A DNA stretch of 6,228 nt from positions 1-6,228 of the forward strand of contig JAIOTT010000300.1 in the NCBI GenBank assembly GCA_021106655.1, read 5' to 3'. The DNA comes from Bacteroidales bacterium (GTDB taxonomy: Bacteria > Bacteroidota > Bacteroidia > Bacteroidales > SMBSF77). Position 1 is the stretch's first letter. Each line of letters begins with the position of its first letter. The notes below the pieces were generated by a model. That model had not been told where the DNA came from and did no database searches. It saw nothing but the letters and a program-made list of their open reading frames with translations. Position numbers and translations under genes: made by a program. Shown piece by piece: positions 5,956 through 6,228 of the stretch.

Positions 5956-5978
5956 AGATAAAAGGTAACCTTTTTTTT
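5956..5978 (+). terminator. Weak terminator-like hairpin with T-tract
   Basis: AAAAGG (5960-5965) pairs with CCTTTT (5969-5974) around TAA. Outside this core, after one mismatch, A5956-A5958 can pair with T5976-T5978. Further T runs follow (5982-5989, 5992-5997). Only two G-C pairs support the stem, so termination efficiency is doubtful, though the layout is that of a plus-strand terminator. Confidence 0.35.
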
Positions 5979-5999
5979 CAATTTTTTTTAATTTTTTGC

Positions 6000-6123
6000 C
6001 ATAACAATACATCGATATTCATTATTGGGTGTTCGATATTCGATATTCAATTTCGTTGTTATCTTAGACATTAAAGCCAAAAACTATTTAGTGCAATTAG
6101 ATCAGGGCTTTCCTATTGTTATG
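6000..6123. repeat. Nested inverted repeats with CGATATT heptamers
   Basis: CATAACAAT (6000-6008) is a perfect reverse complement of ATTGTTATG (6115-6123), and its inner seven bases also pair with TTGTTAT at 6056-6062. Between them CGATATTC occurs at 6013, 6034 and 6041, the last two overlapping as a 7-bp tandem. These short AT-rich repeats are plainly present. Whether they are ends of an element or a chance cluster cannot be decided from one copy. Confidence 0.5.
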
Positions 6124-6228
6124 CTCTTATGGCATTGCTCTCTGTCTCCTCACAGAAGAAGGCACAACAACTAACATTATGTATATGTAAGGCTGGTACA
6201 CTCCTTTGGCAAAGTATCTACAATTTTA

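Larger units (their letters stand above)
5598..6228. other. Repeat-rich intergenic region without a convincing gene
   Basis: About 630 bases upstream of LOG and running to the right edge contain no ORF with recognisable protein features on either strand; the longest frames are a few dozen codons and look random. The region instead holds short phased repeats, several perfect inverted repeats, phased T-tracts, a possible promoter (5744-5751) and a weak terminator-like hairpin (5956-5978), each listed separately. Base composition is very AT-rich from about 5690 to 6060 and closer to the window average at 6100-6228. It may hold a small RNA or decayed mobile DNA; neither is proven. Confidence 0.6.

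Noticed and set aside
5800..6180. Integron attC sites
   Set aside because: GTTAGTT and TTGTTAT were tested against GTTRRRY and RYYYAAC and do not fit; there is no integrase and no cassette ORF.
6195..6215. Minus-strand promoter box TACTTTGCC at the right edge
   Set aside because: It has one base too few between TA and TTTG and no -33 element, and nothing recognisable is downstream on that strand.

Overview
The window looks like a chromosomal segment from a member of the Bacteroidota, probably a free-living or anaerobic relative of the Bacteroidales. The DNA is AT-rich. Promoter boxes fit the Bacteroidota TANNTTTG pattern, starts lack strong Shine-Dalgarno sequences, and the tRNA has no encoded CCA. 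The protein families also fit: a Bacteroidota-type S41 protease, and a secreted protein whose N-terminal domain I know only from this phylum. The assignment is inference from these signals.

Layout: (1) Bases 2-1681 hold the 3' part of an S41 C-terminal processing protease gene, cut by the left edge, followed after 30 bp by cytidine deaminase (cdd), probably in one transcript. (2) Bases 1692-1846 are a compact tRNA-Gln(CUG) unit with its own promoter and a strong intrinsic terminator. (3) Bases 2028-3842 encode a secreted repeat-rich protein ending in a peptidase S74 auto-processing chaperone domain and a coiled coil. (4) Bases 3850-3963 form a palindromic REPIN/MITE-like element with two related hairpins. 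(5) Bases 4001-4876 encode an exported ChaN/TIKI-fold protein with a Met-rich loop. (6) Bases 4974-5564 on the minus strand encode a LOG-family nucleotide phosphoribohydrolase, convergent with the previous gene and with its own TACCTTTG promoter box. (7) Bases 5598-6228 have no convincing gene and are dense in short repeats, inverted repeats and phased T-tracts, with a weak promoter/terminator pair that could bound a small RNA.

The genes do not form one pathway. Cdd (pyrimidine salvage) and LOG (nucleotide 5'-monophosphate hydrolysis) are housekeeping nucleotide enzymes. The S41 protease, the S74 protein and the ChaN-like protein act outside the cytoplasm. I see no phage, CRISPR, toxin-antitoxin or complete mobile-element genes. 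The most unusual material is the covarying double hairpin at 3850-3963, the S74 self-cleaving surface protein, and the structured right-hand intergenic region. I did not find a clear new multi-gene system.
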